Shown here: positions 8,320-17,131 of the stretch, one piece after another
Numbering within the stretch: the first letter of the stretch is position 1
Layout of the letters: each line of letters opens with the position of its first letter
From: Noviherbaspirillum saxi
Lineage (GTDB): Bacteria > Pseudomonadota > Gammaproteobacteria > Burkholderiales > Burkholderiaceae_D
DNA: 64,000 nt
Assembly: GCF_003591035.1 (NCBI RefSeq)
Contig: NZ_QYUO01000001.1
Coordinates: 1,054,001-1,118,000, forward strand
Direction: 5' to 3'
Position numbers and translations under genes: made by a program
The notes under the pieces: generated by a model
Database searches by the model: none
Seen by the model: the letters and a program-made list of their open reading frames with translations, nothing else
Told to the model about the DNA's origin: nothing

Positions 8320-9687
8320 TCATGCCGTCTGAGGTCGGCTATTCCGCTGGACAGTCCTCAGATACCAGAGCAGCCCGGCGGCGACCAGCGCCAGACTGGC
8401 GCTATTTCCCAGCCAGAAGCCAGCTGCACCATGCAGTGCGGGCGGGCTGATGCCGAACGGATCAAGACCGAGCACGTAGCCGCCGCCCAGCCCTATGCCC
8501 CATAACGCCACTGCATAAATCAGGGTGGGCACCACCGCGACCTTATAGGCTCGCAGCACGAATGCGGCGGTGACCTGTACCGAGTCGAACAACTGATAAA
8601 AGGCGATGAAGAAAAACAGCGGCAGTGCCGCAGCCACCACTGCCGGGTCAGGTGTGTAGGCTTGCACGATCAGACCGCGCAATAGCCAGACCATGCATCC
8701 TATGCTTACCGCCAGAATGGCAGCCAGCCGTATGCCGGACACCCCTACGCGGCGCGCGGTTTCCGGTTGGCCTGCACCGATCGCCTGGGCCACCAGTGTG
8801 CCGGTCGCATTGGCAATGGCTAGCGGCAGCATATAAAGGACGGTCGCAAAATTTGCCGTAATCTGGTGCCCGGCCAGAGAGGTGGCGCCCAGCCGGGCGA
8901 TGAACAAGGCCATGAACGTAAAGGCAGTGACTTCGATCAGATAGCTCAGGCCCATCGGGATCCCGAGCCGCAGCAGCCCACGCTGCGCTTTCCAGCTTGG
9001 CCTGATAAAGCCGGTACCGAACAAGCCGTAGGCGCGATAAGCCGGGTTGGTATGCAAGATGACGACGCTGGCTATAAAGATCGTCCATGCAATGAGCGTA
9101 GTCGCGAGTGCGCATCCTGGGCCTCCCATTGCCGGTATGCCAAATCCGCCGAAAATGAACAGGGCATTCGCGGGAATTTTCAAGGCCAGACCGGCCACCT
9201 GCAGTCCCATGACCATCTTGGGCCGGCCGATTGCCGTGTTGAGCGATGCATATAAACGGAAGCCCATGGTGGCTGGCAGTGCCAGTGCCAGCGTGCGCAG
9301 GTATAGCGTCGCCTTGTCATTGAGTTCGGGCGAGGCATGTGCGAGCGATAGCAGCGGCGTAGGAAAAAGCAGGGCCATACAACCCGCAATGGTCAGAAAC
9401 AGCCCCAGCCATGCACCCTGTTTCATTTCCACGCCGATGTCTCTGAACCGGCCGGCGCCGAACAGCTGGCCGATGACAGGAGAAATCGCCGCCAGCACGC
9501 CATTGAGTCCGACAAAAATGCTGACGTAAATGGAGGCACCCAGCGCCAGGGCAGCCAGATCGGTTGCCGAAAAGCGCGACGTCATCGCGGTATCGATGAC
9601 GCCATTGGCGATCACCGCCAGTTGGCCGACGAGTATCGGCCATGCCAGCGCTGCGATCCGGGTCGTGTTGTTGCGCGTTTCTTTCAA
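8320..9687 (-). CDS. MATE family multidrug/Na+ antiporter (NorM-like)
   Basis: A 455-residue, highly hydrophobic protein with about 12 predicted helices and the MatE pattern. Examples are an N-terminal WPILVGQLAVIANGVIDTAMTSR and a second half beginning LRLGIPMGLSYLIEVTAF, the pseudo-symmetric repeat typical of the family. The start is a TTG whose TG forms part of the upstream stop codon (TTGA overlap). This makes translation coupled to the glycosyltransferase gene before it, an unusual start worth noting. It probably exports cationic drugs or metabolites. The C-terminus is short and polar. Confidence 0.88.
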   Translation of the reverse strand: MKETRNNTTRIAALAWPILVGQLAVIANGVIDTAMTSRFSATDLAALALGASIYVSIFVGLNGVLAAISPVIGQLFGAGRFRDIGVEMKQGAWLGLFLTIAGCMALLFPTPLLSLAHASPELNDKATLYLRTLALALPATMGFRLYASLNTAIGRPKMVMGLQVAGLALKIPANALFIFGGFGIPAMGGPGCALATTLIAWTIFIASVVILHTNPAYRAYGLFGTGFIRPSWKAQRGLLRLGIPMGLSYLIEVTAFTFMALFIARLGATSLAGHQITANFATVLYMLPLAIANATGTLVAQAIGAGQPETARRVGVSGIRLAAILAVSIGCMVWLLRGLIVQAYTPDPAVVAAALPLFFFIAFYQLFDSVQVTAAFVLRAYKVAVVPTLIYAVALWGIGLGGGYVLGLDPFGISPPALHGAAGFWLGNSASLALVAAGLLWYLRTVQRNSRPQTA

Positions 9688-11399
9688 TTCAGCCGTTCAT
9701 AAAGGCGAAAACGTTCATCCTTGTCGGACGGACGGCGACCTTCCCACAGCAGGCGCCACTGGTTGCCGGAATGCCGGATAAGTTTGGCGGCATCGCCACT
9801 GCGTCTGTTGTCCTGCAGAAGCAAAAACCTGCATGTGTCGTTATCAGAGCGTGAGAACGGTACCTCGCCGAAATACACAAACGAAGTACGCTGCGCTGGG
9901 CCGACATTGGTATCGATGCAATAATCCCCGGCCGGCAGGCGCTGTGCAAGCTGATAGGCCACACCAGCATAACTCTTGCCGTAATTAATCCAGGGCAGCC
10001 ACAACGTCATCAGCAGCAGCCAGCACAGGATGACGCCGCCCGACGACAGCACGACTGCACGCCACAGCACGGATGGACGCCGCGATAACCGCCAGCGTAC
10101 CAGCATGACCCATCCTATGCTGGCTCCCACCGCGACGATGAATGCGAGCAGGTTGAACTCCGGCTTGAATCCGGGCGCCAGCTTGAAGGCGTTCTTTGCA
10201 AGCTGCGCCGGCCAGCCGGTCTGCTTGGCGATCCAGCCGAGCCAGATGAACCCGGCACAAGTGGTCAGAGTCATGACCGAAAACCAGTCGACCGCATTGA
10301 TCGCGCCGCGCTTCATGGTCGGCAGGCCGAAGGCGGCAAGAATTGCCAGCGGCGGCAGCATCGGCAGCAATACGCCTTCCTCCGAACGGGTATGGAACAG
10401 CGCCAGCAGCGCGCACGCGACAAAGAAGGTCAGCGGCAGGGTGATGTGCGGCGCCTGGTATTGACGCCGCCAGGCATATACCGCCCAGCCCGCGAATGGC
10501 CAGGCAGGCCATGCAAACCAGATGCCATTCTTGAAGAAGTTGCGCAGCGTGGTGTAGGAAGGCAATCCCAGCTGCCGGTAATTCCACAGCATCCATGCGT
10601 CATAAGGGGAACTGTCGAATGGACGCATGATGTTATTCGCGATAATCCACGGACTGGCAACCGCGATCGCAATCGGAAAGGATACCGCCGCCAGTCGCAA
10701 CACGACGGCGCGCTCGCGAAACGATGCCAGGATCAGTAAGCCTAGCCACAGGGCAAGCGGCACGACCCAGCCGCGCGACAGGATCAGCAGACCGAGACTC
10801 AGGCCGAGCAGCGCAGCGGCGCGCAGGGAACGGGTATCGAACAGTAAGGTCGCGGCATACAGGCAAAGGGCGACCATCGATACCTGCAGCGCTTCGGTAC
10901 TCGTACTATGGCTGTGCAGCAAGAGCCCCAGGCAGCCGAGAAAAATCAGCAGTGCGCCGTCGGCAAGCGTGCGGCCATAATCGCTGGGTTCGGGCTGTCC
11001 GCCAAAGGCCAGCTTCAGCGGCTGCGCTTCCGGCCGCCGTCCAAGCAGATACGTGGTGTACCAGACCGCGGACGACCCGAGCAAGAAGAATGCTGCCGGA
11101 GCGATGCGCGCGGCGCGTGCATCGCCCACCAGCCAGCCGAACAGCTTGATACAGACCGCACCTATCCAATAAGCAAGAGGCCCTTTTTCAGCCGCCGGCA
11201 AACCGACGATGTTCGGCCACAACCAGTCCTGGAGCGAACCATGCGCCATGGTCCACATGATGCCGAAGCCGACCGCATCGTCGGTTTTCCATGGATCGCG
11301 CCCGAGCAAGCCCGGAAGAATATACAGCAGGCACAGCGCGAACAAGGCCCAGCGGGGAAGCGCATTGGTAGCCGAGGCTGGGAGACGGACAGGCTTCAT
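9684..11399 (-). CDS. ArnT-like / GT39-83 family lipid-linked glycosyltransferase
   Basis: A 571-residue polytopic enzyme of the GT-C fold. Near the N-terminus GRDPWKTDDAVGFG carries the acidic pair used in catalysis by ArnT/PMT-type enzymes, and AAEKGPLAYWIGA follows. About 10-12 hydrophobic helices come next, and then a soluble periplasmic C-terminal domain. Such enzymes transfer a sugar from a polyprenyl phosphate to lipid A or another periplasmic acceptor; the acceptor here is unknown. I chose the ATG at 11399; an upstream extension exists but reads as non-signal sequence. Its stop overlaps the MATE start. It is separated from rpmE2 by a terminator. Confidence 0.8.
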   Translation of the reverse strand: MKPVRLPASATNALPRWALFALCLLYILPGLLGRDPWKTDDAVGFGIMWTMAHGSLQDWLWPNIVGLPAAEKGPLAYWIGAVCIKLFGWLVGDARAARIAPAAFFLLGSSAVWYTTYLLGRRPEAQPLKLAFGGQPEPSDYGRTLADGALLIFLGCLGLLLHSHSTSTEALQVSMVALCLYAATLLFDTRSLRAAALLGLSLGLLILSRGWVVPLALWLGLLILASFRERAVVLRLAAVSFPIAIAVASPWIIANNIMRPFDSSPYDAWMLWNYRQLGLPSYTTLRNFFKNGIWFAWPAWPFAGWAVYAWRRQYQAPHITLPLTFFVACALLALFHTRSEEGVLLPMLPPLAILAAFGLPTMKRGAINAVDWFSVMTLTTCAGFIWLGWIAKQTGWPAQLAKNAFKLAPGFKPEFNLLAFIVAVGASIGWVMLVRWRLSRRPSVLWRAVVLSSGGVILCWLLLMTLWLPWINYGKSYAGVAYQLAQRLPAGDYCIDTNVGPAQRTSFVYFGEVPFSRSDNDTCRFLLLQDNRRSGDAAKLIRHSGNQWRLLWEGRRPSDKDERFRLYERLN

Positions 11400-11542
11400 G
11401 ATGGAAACGGGATTGTTCTTTATGCACCGGCCGTGGAATGTTGCCCGTATGAATAACACGCAAACGGGTTATTGGCAGGAAGCTGTTATTGAGTTCGGCG
11501 TCATTGTGCCGGAAAAGCCACACCCATGCTGCCTGAAAAACA

Positions 11543-11568
11543 AAAAAGGCAGCCAAAGCTGCCTTTTT
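11543..11568 (-). terminator. Intrinsic terminator after rpmE2
   Basis: An 11-bp perfect stem (11543-11553 with 11558-11568) with a 4-nt loop and A/T ends, so it works in both directions. It lies 24 nt past the rpmE2 stop and upstream of the glycosyltransferase gene. Confidence 0.8.
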
Positions 11569-11591
11569 GGGAGTCACGGAAGTACAGGGAA

Positions 11592-11858
11592 TCAGCCTGC
11601 TGCTTGTGTCTTCGAACCGCGAGTGCCGAACTTCTGGCGGAATTTTTCCACGCGGCCGGCGGTGTCGACGATCTTGTGCTTGCCGGTGTAGAACGGGTGC
11701 GAGCTCGCTGTTACTTCGAGCTTGACGAGCGGGTATTCCTTGCCGTCAACGCTGATTTTTTCTTTGGTCTGGATAGTCGAACGGATGATGAATTTCTCGT
11801 CGTTGGACATGTCTTGGAATACGACTTCGCGATATTCCGGGTGTGCGCCTTCTTTCAT
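11592..11858 (-). CDS. rpmE2: 50S ribosomal protein L31 type B
   Basis: An 88-residue ribosomal protein starting [16 protein letters not shown] and containing the conserved [19 protein letters not shown] segment. It lacks the CxxC zinc motif of the classical L31, so it is the zinc-independent 'B' paralogue (often called YkgM or RpmE2). Such paralogues replace the zinc form when zinc is scarce in bacteria that carry both. AGAGGAA precedes the chosen ATG; a further upstream ATG has no ribosome binding site. It follows rho on the same strand, a common arrangement. Confidence 0.93.
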   Translation of the reverse strand: MKEGAHPEYREVVFQDMSNDEKFIIRSTIQTKEKISVDGKEYPLVKLEVTASSHPFYTGKHKIVDTAGRVEKFRQKFGTRGSKTQAAG

Positions 11859-11957
11859 GCTTTTCCTCTGATTAGTTTGGTAGCCAATCGGCACTTCGTC
11901 GGTCGTCCTGCTTCTTGACCCGATTGCCGGTCACTTGCCGGGGGGTGAAAACCGGCG

Positions 11958-11963
11958 ATTATA
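11958..11963 (-). promoter_or_regulatory. Probable -10 box of rpmE2
   Basis: A consensus TATAAT on the minus strand, about 95 nt before the rpmE2 start. A -35 at 16-17 bp is poor (ATCGCG/TCGCGT). The transcript would have a long GC-rich leader that can fold (CCGG repeats), a possible site for ribosomal-protein feedback. Confidence 0.45.
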
Positions 11964-12083
11964 CAATGGAAGAAGGGCGACGCGATACGGTCTCCTATCT
12001 CTTGCCATACGATTCTAGCAATGAAGGCTTGTCAGTATTTCAATGACTTTGTCCAATTGCTGTTGAATATTGTTTTGCTGAGC

Positions 12084-12113
12084 AAATAAAAAGGGCGCCT
12101 GCAAAACGCCCTT
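12084..12113 (-). terminator. Intrinsic terminator after rho
   Basis: A 7-bp stem (12091-12097 with 12107-12113), 9-nt loop and an A-rich run on the plus strand that becomes the U-tract on the minus strand. It lies 27 nt past the rho stop. Confidence 0.75.
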
Positions 12114-12139
12114 GTCCCAGCATTCAGGAATGATACGGA

Positions 12140-13405
12140 TCAGTTGCCGCCGCGTCGCATCATGTCGAAGAATTCCAGGTTATTCTTTGTCGACTTCATT
12201 TTGTCGAGGATGAATTCCATCGCCTCGATTTCATCCATGCCATACAGCAGCTTGCGCAAGACCCAGATCTTTTGCAACTGGTCTGGCTTGATCAGCAATT
12301 CTTCGCGGCGCGTGCCCGACTTGTTCAGATTGATGGATGGATAGACACGCTTTTCGGCCAAGCGTCGCTCAAGGTGGACTTCCATATTGCCTGTGCCCTT
12401 GAATTCTTCATAGATCACGTCGTCCATGCGGCTGCCGGTTTCGATCAGCGCGGTGGCGATGATGGTCAGCGATCCGCCTTCTTCGACATTACGTGCTGCG
12501 CCGAAGAAACGCTTCGGGCGCTGCAGCGCGTTGGCGTCGACACCACCGGTCAAGACCTTGCCGGAGGCTGGAATGACGGTGTTATAGGCGCGCGCAAGGC
12601 GGGTGATCGAATCCAGCAGGATGACCACGTCACGTTTCATTTCAACCAGGCGCTTGGCTTTTTCGAGCACCATTTCAGCGACTTGCACGTGGCGGGTAGC
12701 CGGTTCGTCGAAGGTCGACGCCACCACTTCACCGCGTACCGAACGCTGCATCTCGGTCACTTCTTCCGGACGTTCGTCGATCAGCAGCACGATCAGGACG
12801 GTGTCGGGATGGTTGGTCGTGATCGCATGCGCAATATGCTGCAGCATCACTGACTTACCCGATTTTGGCGATGCCACCAGCAAGCCGCGCTGGCCGCGTC
12901 CGATCGGCGCAATCATGTCGATGATGCGCCCGGTAATATTTTCCTCGCCGCGCATCTCGCGCTCCAGGTGCAGGAGCTTGTTCGGATGCAGCGGGGTCAG
13001 GTTTTCAAACAGGATGCGGTGCTTGGACGCTTCCGGCGGTTCGCCATTGACCTTGTCCACCTTCACCAATGCAAAATATCGTTCGCCGTCTTTCGGCGTG
13101 CGCACTTCGCCTTCGATCGAGTCGCCGGTGTGCAGGTTGAAACGGCGAATCTGGGACGGCGAAATATAAATGTCGTCGGTCGATGCCATATAGCTGGCAT
13201 CGGGAGAGCGCAGGAAGCCGAAGCCGTCAGGCAATACTTCGAGGGCGCCATCGCCGAAAATCTGTTCGCCAGCCTTGGCGCGTTTCTTCAGAATGGCAAA
13301 CATCAATTCCTGTTTGCGCAAACGTGCGGCGTTGTCGATTTCCAGGCCAATGGCCATGTCCAGCAGAGCCGAGACGTGGAGCGCCTTGAGTTCAGATAAA
13401 TGCAT
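12140..13405 (-). CDS. rho: Transcription termination factor Rho
   Basis: A 421-residue protein, close to the 419 of E. coli Rho. The N-terminal RNA-binding OSB fold shows [13 protein letters not shown] and [12 protein letters not shown]. The RecA-type ATPase core has the Walker A segment [11 protein letters not shown], Walker [17 protein letters not shown], the Q-loop/R-loop region ([21 protein letters not shown]) and [12 protein letters not shown]. Rho is a hexameric helicase that ends transcription of untranslated RNA. Its position between trxA and rpmE2 matches many beta- and gammaproteobacteria. No internal anomaly is seen. Confidence 0.98.
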   Translation of the reverse strand: MHLSELKALHVSALLDMAIGLEIDNAARLRKQELMFAILKKRAKAGEQIFGDGALEVLPDGFGFLRSPDASYMASTDDIYISPSQIRRFNLHTGDSIEGEVRTPKDGERYFALVKVDKVNGEPPEASKHRILFENLTPLHPNKLLHLEREMRGEENITGRIIDMIAPIGRGQRGLLVASPKSGKSVMLQHIAHAITTNHPDTVLIVLLIDERPEEVTEMQRSVRGEVVASTFDEPATRHVQVAEMVLEKAKRLVEMKRDVVILLDSITRLARAYNTVIPASGKVLTGGVDANALQRPKRFFGAARNVEEGGSLTIIATALIETGSRMDDVIYEEFKGTGNMEVHLERRLAEKRVYPSINLNKSGTRREELLIKPDQLQKIWVLRKLLYGMDEIEAMEFILDKMKSTKNNLEFFDMMRRGGN

Positions 13406-13488
13406 AGTGGGTGTCCCGGGATGGGAAATAAAAGGTGGGGGAGGGAACTGCGAGGAGGGTTAAGCTAATTTATTAAATCAAAACAGTG

Positions 13489-13521
13489 CAAAAAACAGCG
13501 GCGGTGCAAATGCACCGCCGC
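13489..13521 (-). terminator. Intrinsic terminator after trxA
   Basis: A strong GC-rich stem (13498-13508 with 13511-13521, in practice 10 bp with a 4-nt loop) followed on the minus strand by a U-run. It starts 8 nt past the trxA stop. Confidence 0.85.
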
Positions 13522-13528
13522 GGCGATC

Positions 13529-13855
13529 TTAAATGTTGCTATCGATGAACGAAGTCAGTTGACCCTTTGCCATGGCGCCGACCTTCTGCGCTGCCGGCAC
13601 GCCGTTCTTGAACAGGATCAGGGTAGGGATGCCGCGAATGCCGAATTTGGCAGGCACCGCTTGATTGGCATCCACGTCCATCTTCGCGATCTGCAGCTTG
13701 CCGTCGTATTCCTTGGCAACTTCTTCGAGGATGGGAGCGATCATTTTGCAAGGGCCGCACCATTCGGCCCAAAAATCGACCAGTACCGGCTTGTCGGACT
13801 TGAGTACGTCCGAATCGAAGGATGCATCCGTAATGTATTTGATGTTTTCGCTCAT
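13529..13855 (-). CDS. trxA: Thioredoxin 1
   Basis: A 108-residue cytosolic thioredoxin with the redox pair WCGPC (Cys33 and Cys36). The buried Asp in VLVDFWAEW and the cis-Pro region [11 protein letters not shown] are also present. It reduces protein disulfides with electrons from thioredoxin reductase. GAGGAAACC precedes the ATG. It is upstream of rho on the same strand with a terminator between, so it is probably its own transcription unit. Confidence 0.97.
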   Translation of the reverse strand: MSENIKYITDASFDSDVLKSDKPVLVDFWAEWCGPCKMIAPILEEVAKEYDGKLQIAKMDVDANQAVPAKFGIRGIPTLILFKNGVPAAQKVGAMAKGQLTSFIDSNI

Positions 13856-14092
13856 GGTTTCCTCGAAAGAGGTTCAAAGGTGTAAATCAGCGCCTGCAAC
13901 TGACTGTTCTTGCTCGATCCCGTTGACTACTATGTCCGGAATTGCAATAAGCAAGTGGAGACGTCATTGCGCGATTTCAAGACCTTTGAAGGGTCTGCAA
14001 GACGTAGTGCGGCGGGGAGTTGGTAAATCATAACCGATTTTCATGAAAAGTGTAGCCGGCGCCTCAATTTTTGCCTTGGCTCACATAAAATG
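13856..14092. other. Intergenic sequence between trxA and the MITE
   Basis: This 237-bp stretch must hold the trxA promoter (minus). I see no RNA gene, open frame with a ribosome binding site, or strong promoter match in it. Confidence 0.35.
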
Positions 14093-14363
14093 TAGAGCCT
14101 GTTATGAACTATCGCAGGGGTCGCGCAGCCCCGGGAACCAGTCGCATGCAAGGCGCAGCGACGCGTCGTAGCGGTGCTACGGCAAGGAGTTGCAACGCCG
14201 CAGGCGGCTGGTTCCCGGGGCTGCCCGCAGGGTTCCTCCCAAAAGGGTGCCCCGCGGTGTCGCAGGCCGCTTGCAGTGCTCGCACTGCGGCGCGTCCTGC
14301 TCCTAGCGGATGCATCCCTTTTGGGAGGAACCCGACCCCTGGGATAGTTCATAACAGGCTCTA
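14093..14363. mobile_element. MITE-like structured element with 31-bp inverted ends
   Basis: A 271-bp non-coding element bounded by TA at both ends. Its ends are a 20-bp perfect inverted repeat (TAGAGCCTGTTATGAACTAT and its complement), extended by AGGGGTCG to 31 bp with a single mismatch. Inside lie two more long hairpins. One is a 17-bp perfect arm (14125-14141 with 14208-14224) enclosing a small hairpin at 14167-14181. The other is an 18-bp arm beginning GGGTTCCTCCC at 14230, paired with its complement ending at 14333. Together they make a three-way-junction fold. Terminal repeats plus a TA target duplication are what a transposase-less miniature element leaves. No transposase is present. 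It sits 59 bp before addB. Confidence 0.7.
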
Positions 14364-14422
14364 GAGGCGACAGCGGATACATCGTCCTTACCTTCGCCAC
14401 CCTTCGATATTTTTGAGACCCG

Positions 14423-17131
14423 ATGCTGCCTACGCCCCTACTCATTCCTCCTTCGGCCGACTTCTGGCCGGTGCTTGCGCGGACATTGCTCAGGCAATGG
14501 AGGGAGTCGGGGTCGGACAGCGATGCCGGCGACTTCTCCAGTGTCCGGGTGCTGGTACCCAACTTCGTTCATGCGCAGTTGTTGAAGAACGCCCTGGCGA
14601 ACGAATTGAAGCGCACCTTTATTCCGCCACGGATCACCACGCTGCAGGCATGGCTGAAGATGCTGCCGCCTGACCCGACGGAGCATGTCGTCAGCTCGAG
14701 TACCGAGCGAATGATGGCGTTGTATGCGGAGTTGCGTCAGCACGGATGGCTGAAAAAACTGTTTGCCGCACGGCGCAATGTCGATCTGCTGCCGCTGGCG
14801 CAAACCCTGATGACGCTGTTCGATGAATTGAGCGAGGCCTTGCTGCCCGCAATGCATCTTGAACCGGAGGCGGCGGAAGACAAATGGCAGGCGGCGCTCG
14901 AACACTTGCCATTGCCGGTACGAACCATATTGTCCGACGAGTCGCAGCTCGTATGGTCGCTCTGGAAGAGCCAGCTCGGAAGCAGCGATCCAACCGCCGC
15001 CTGTCTGGTACGCATGATGCGCCTGGCTGCCGAAGCCGACGCGCCGCTGGTATGGATCAGTCACGCGCCGGCCGATGCATTGCATGAGGCCTTCCTGAAT
15101 GCCTATGCTGAATACCAGCCGGTTCTGCGCGTGATGCCCGACTGGCATAAGCACAGTGTTGCAGCGGCCTATGCGGCGGCATGGCCGGAATTGCCGGAAC
15201 AGGCCCGGCATGAGAACGGCTCGCTTTTCGATACCGACGTTGCAGACATTGCGGCACCGTCCGGCGTCTCACTGCAGGCATGCGGCAGTCTCGAAGACGA
15301 AGCGCAGCGCGCCGCGAATACGATCATCAACTGGCTGCAGGCGGGCAAGACCTGCGTTGCCATCATTGCCCAGGACCGCGTGGTGGCCCGGCGCATGCGC
15401 GCGCTGCTTGAGCGGGCGGCGATCTATGTGTCCGACGAGACGGGATGGAAGCTGTCGACAACGCGCGCGGCAGCGTCCATCGCGGCGCTGCTCGATGTGG
15501 TCAGCACCCGCGCTGAAACCATTGCCTTGCTCGACTTGCTCAAGTCGCCATGCGTGTTTGCCGATATGCCGGACAAGGCCGATCGGGTCATGGAAATCGA
15601 ACATGCGCTGCGCCGCTTCAATATTCTTGGCGGCTGGGATGCGGTACTGGGTGTACTGGACGACTCCCCGGCGGCGCGGCAACTTGTAGAAGTCATTTTC
15701 GAACAGGCGCGCACCTTCGCCGGCAGGAAGACGCTCAGTGAATGGGGTGCAGTCACCGATGACGCGCTGCGGGCGCTGGGCATGCGAGATGCACTGCAAA
15801 ACGATGGTGCCGGCATACAGGTTGTGAAGCTGCTCGACATGCTGATCCATGATTGCGGCGGCATGCTGCATGCGTTTTCATTCGCCGAATGGCGCGCCTT
15901 CCTTAGCCTGCAACTGGAGTCGACGCCATTCGTGCCGGAAGTGTTCGACCGCCGCGTGGTCATGTTGCAGCTCAACGGCGCGCAGCTGCGCCGCTTCGAT
16001 GCAGTCATCATGGTGGGCGCGGATGCCGACCATTTGCCTTCGCAATTGAATGACGTACTGTTCTTCGCCAATGCGGTGCGCCGCGAGCTCGGATTGGCGA
16101 CCAGGGAGATGCGGCAACGCATGCAACTGCGCGATTTCGCCGAACTGCTCAGCGTCAATCCGGAAGTCGTACTGTCCTATCAGTCGTACCGTAATGGCGA
16201 ACCGAACGCCGTCAGCAGCTGGATCGAACGCCTGCAGTTGACGCTTGAGCGGGCGGGCGCCGGCATGCTGCCGGTACATCGTGCCGATATGGCACTGCGT
16301 TCGTTGACGACTGCGCTGCCCCACATGCCGTCTCCGGCCGCGCCGCATTTGTTGCCGCGCAAATTGTCGGCCAGCGCGTACAACAGTCTCGTGGCCTGTC
16401 CCTATCAATTCTTTGCGACTCGCATGCTGGGGCTGGCCGGTCTCGACGAATTGTCGGACATGCCGGAAAAGCGCGACTATGGCGACTGGCTGCATGCGAT
16501 TCTCAAGACCTATCACGAATCGATCCGGGATCACAAGGTCGCGCCGGCGGCACGCGAAGGATTGCTGCGCGAGATTTCGCAAAAGGTTTTCGACGAGGCG
16601 CTCGCGCGCAGCGCCGCCGCACTCGGGTACTACGCGCGCTGGCAAAAGGTGATCCCGGCCTATCTCGACTGGGCCAATGAGCGCGAGGAAAAAGGCTGGC
16701 GTTTCGCATTCGGAGAGCAGCCGTTTGAAAAGACCCTGAACTGGGATGGCGGCCAGATCACCTTGCGCGGATGCATCGACCGCATCGACGAGCATGAGGA
16801 TGGGTCGCGCGCAATCCTGGATTACAAAACGCGCAGCCTGCAAGCCTTGCGCGACAAGGTCAAGGAGGCCGAGGATCACCAGCTCGCCTTTTATGGCGTG
16901 CTGTCGGATCTGCCGGTGTCGGCCGGGCATTTCGTCGCGCTCGAAGTCACGAAAGACAAGACCGGCGACGCGGAGGCAAAAAATTTCATTGAATGGCAGG
17001 CGATGCTGGAACAGCAGATTGTGAAAAACGTGCGCGCCATCGCTTCCGGCGCCCCACTGAAGGCCAGTGGCATTGAGCGCGTCTGCGTGTACTGTGAAGT
17101 GCGCGGGCTGTGCCGAAAGGGAGCCTGGTGA
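14423..17131 (+). CDS. addB: AddB-like PD-(D/E)XK nuclease subunit of a recombination helicase-nuclease
   Basis: A 902-residue protein paired with an AddA-type helicase. The C-terminal third is a RecB-type nuclease: ASAYNSLVACPYQFFATRML opens it, GCIDRIDEHEDG and ILDYKTRS carry the catalytic Asp and Asp-x-Lys, and QLAFYGVLSD gives the QxxxY motif. Four Cys (C659, C888, C891, C897) have the spacing of the AddB iron-sulfur staple. The N-terminal two thirds are a degenerate helicase without a Walker A, as in AddB. With AddA it should process double-strand breaks to start RecA recombination, in place of RecBCD. The stop TGA overlaps the addA start (TGATG). Confidence 0.85.
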   Translation: MLPTPLLIPPSADFWPVLARTLLRQWRESGSDSDAGDFSSVRVLVPNFVHAQLLKNALANELKRTFIPPRITTLQAWLKMLPPDPTEHVVSSSTERMMALYAELRQHGWLKKLFAARRNVDLLPLAQTLMTLFDELSEALLPAMHLEPEAAEDKWQAALEHLPLPVRTILSDESQLVWSLWKSQLGSSDPTAACLVRMMRLAAEADAPLVWISHAPADALHEAFLNAYAEYQPVLRVMPDWHKHSVAAAYAAAWPELPEQARHENGSLFDTDVADIAAPSGVSLQACGSLEDEAQRAANTIINWLQAGKTCVAIIAQDRVVARRMRALLERAAIYVSDETGWKLSTTRAAASIAALLDVVSTRAETIALLDLLKSPCVFADMPDKADRVMEIEHALRRFNILGGWDAVLGVLDDSPAARQLVEVIFEQARTFAGRKTLSEWGAVTDDALRALGMRDALQNDGAGIQVVKLLDMLIHDCGGMLHAFSFAEWRAFLSLQLESTPFVPEVFDRRVVMLQLNGAQLRRFDAVIMVGADADHLPSQLNDVLFFANAVRRELGLATREMRQRMQLRDFAELLSVNPEVVLSYQSYRNGEPNAVSSWIERLQLTLERAGAGMLPVHRADMALRSLTTALPHMPSPAAPHLLPRKLSASAYNSLVACPYQFFATRMLGLAGLDELSDMPEKRDYGDWLHAILKTYHESIRDHKVAPAAREGLLREISQKVFDEALARSAAALGYYARWQKVIPAYLDWANEREEKGWRFAFGEQPFEKTLNWDGGQITLRGCIDRIDEHEDGSRAILDYKTRSLQALRDKVKEAEDHQLAFYGVLSDLPVSAGHFVALEVTKDKTGDAEAKNFIEWQAMLEQQIVKNVRAIASGAPLKASGIERVCVYCEVRGLCRKGAW

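Noticed and set aside
14104..14364. 86-codon frame inside the MITE
   Set aside because: The sequence is dominated by palindromes; the frame follows from their composition and has no ribosome binding site.
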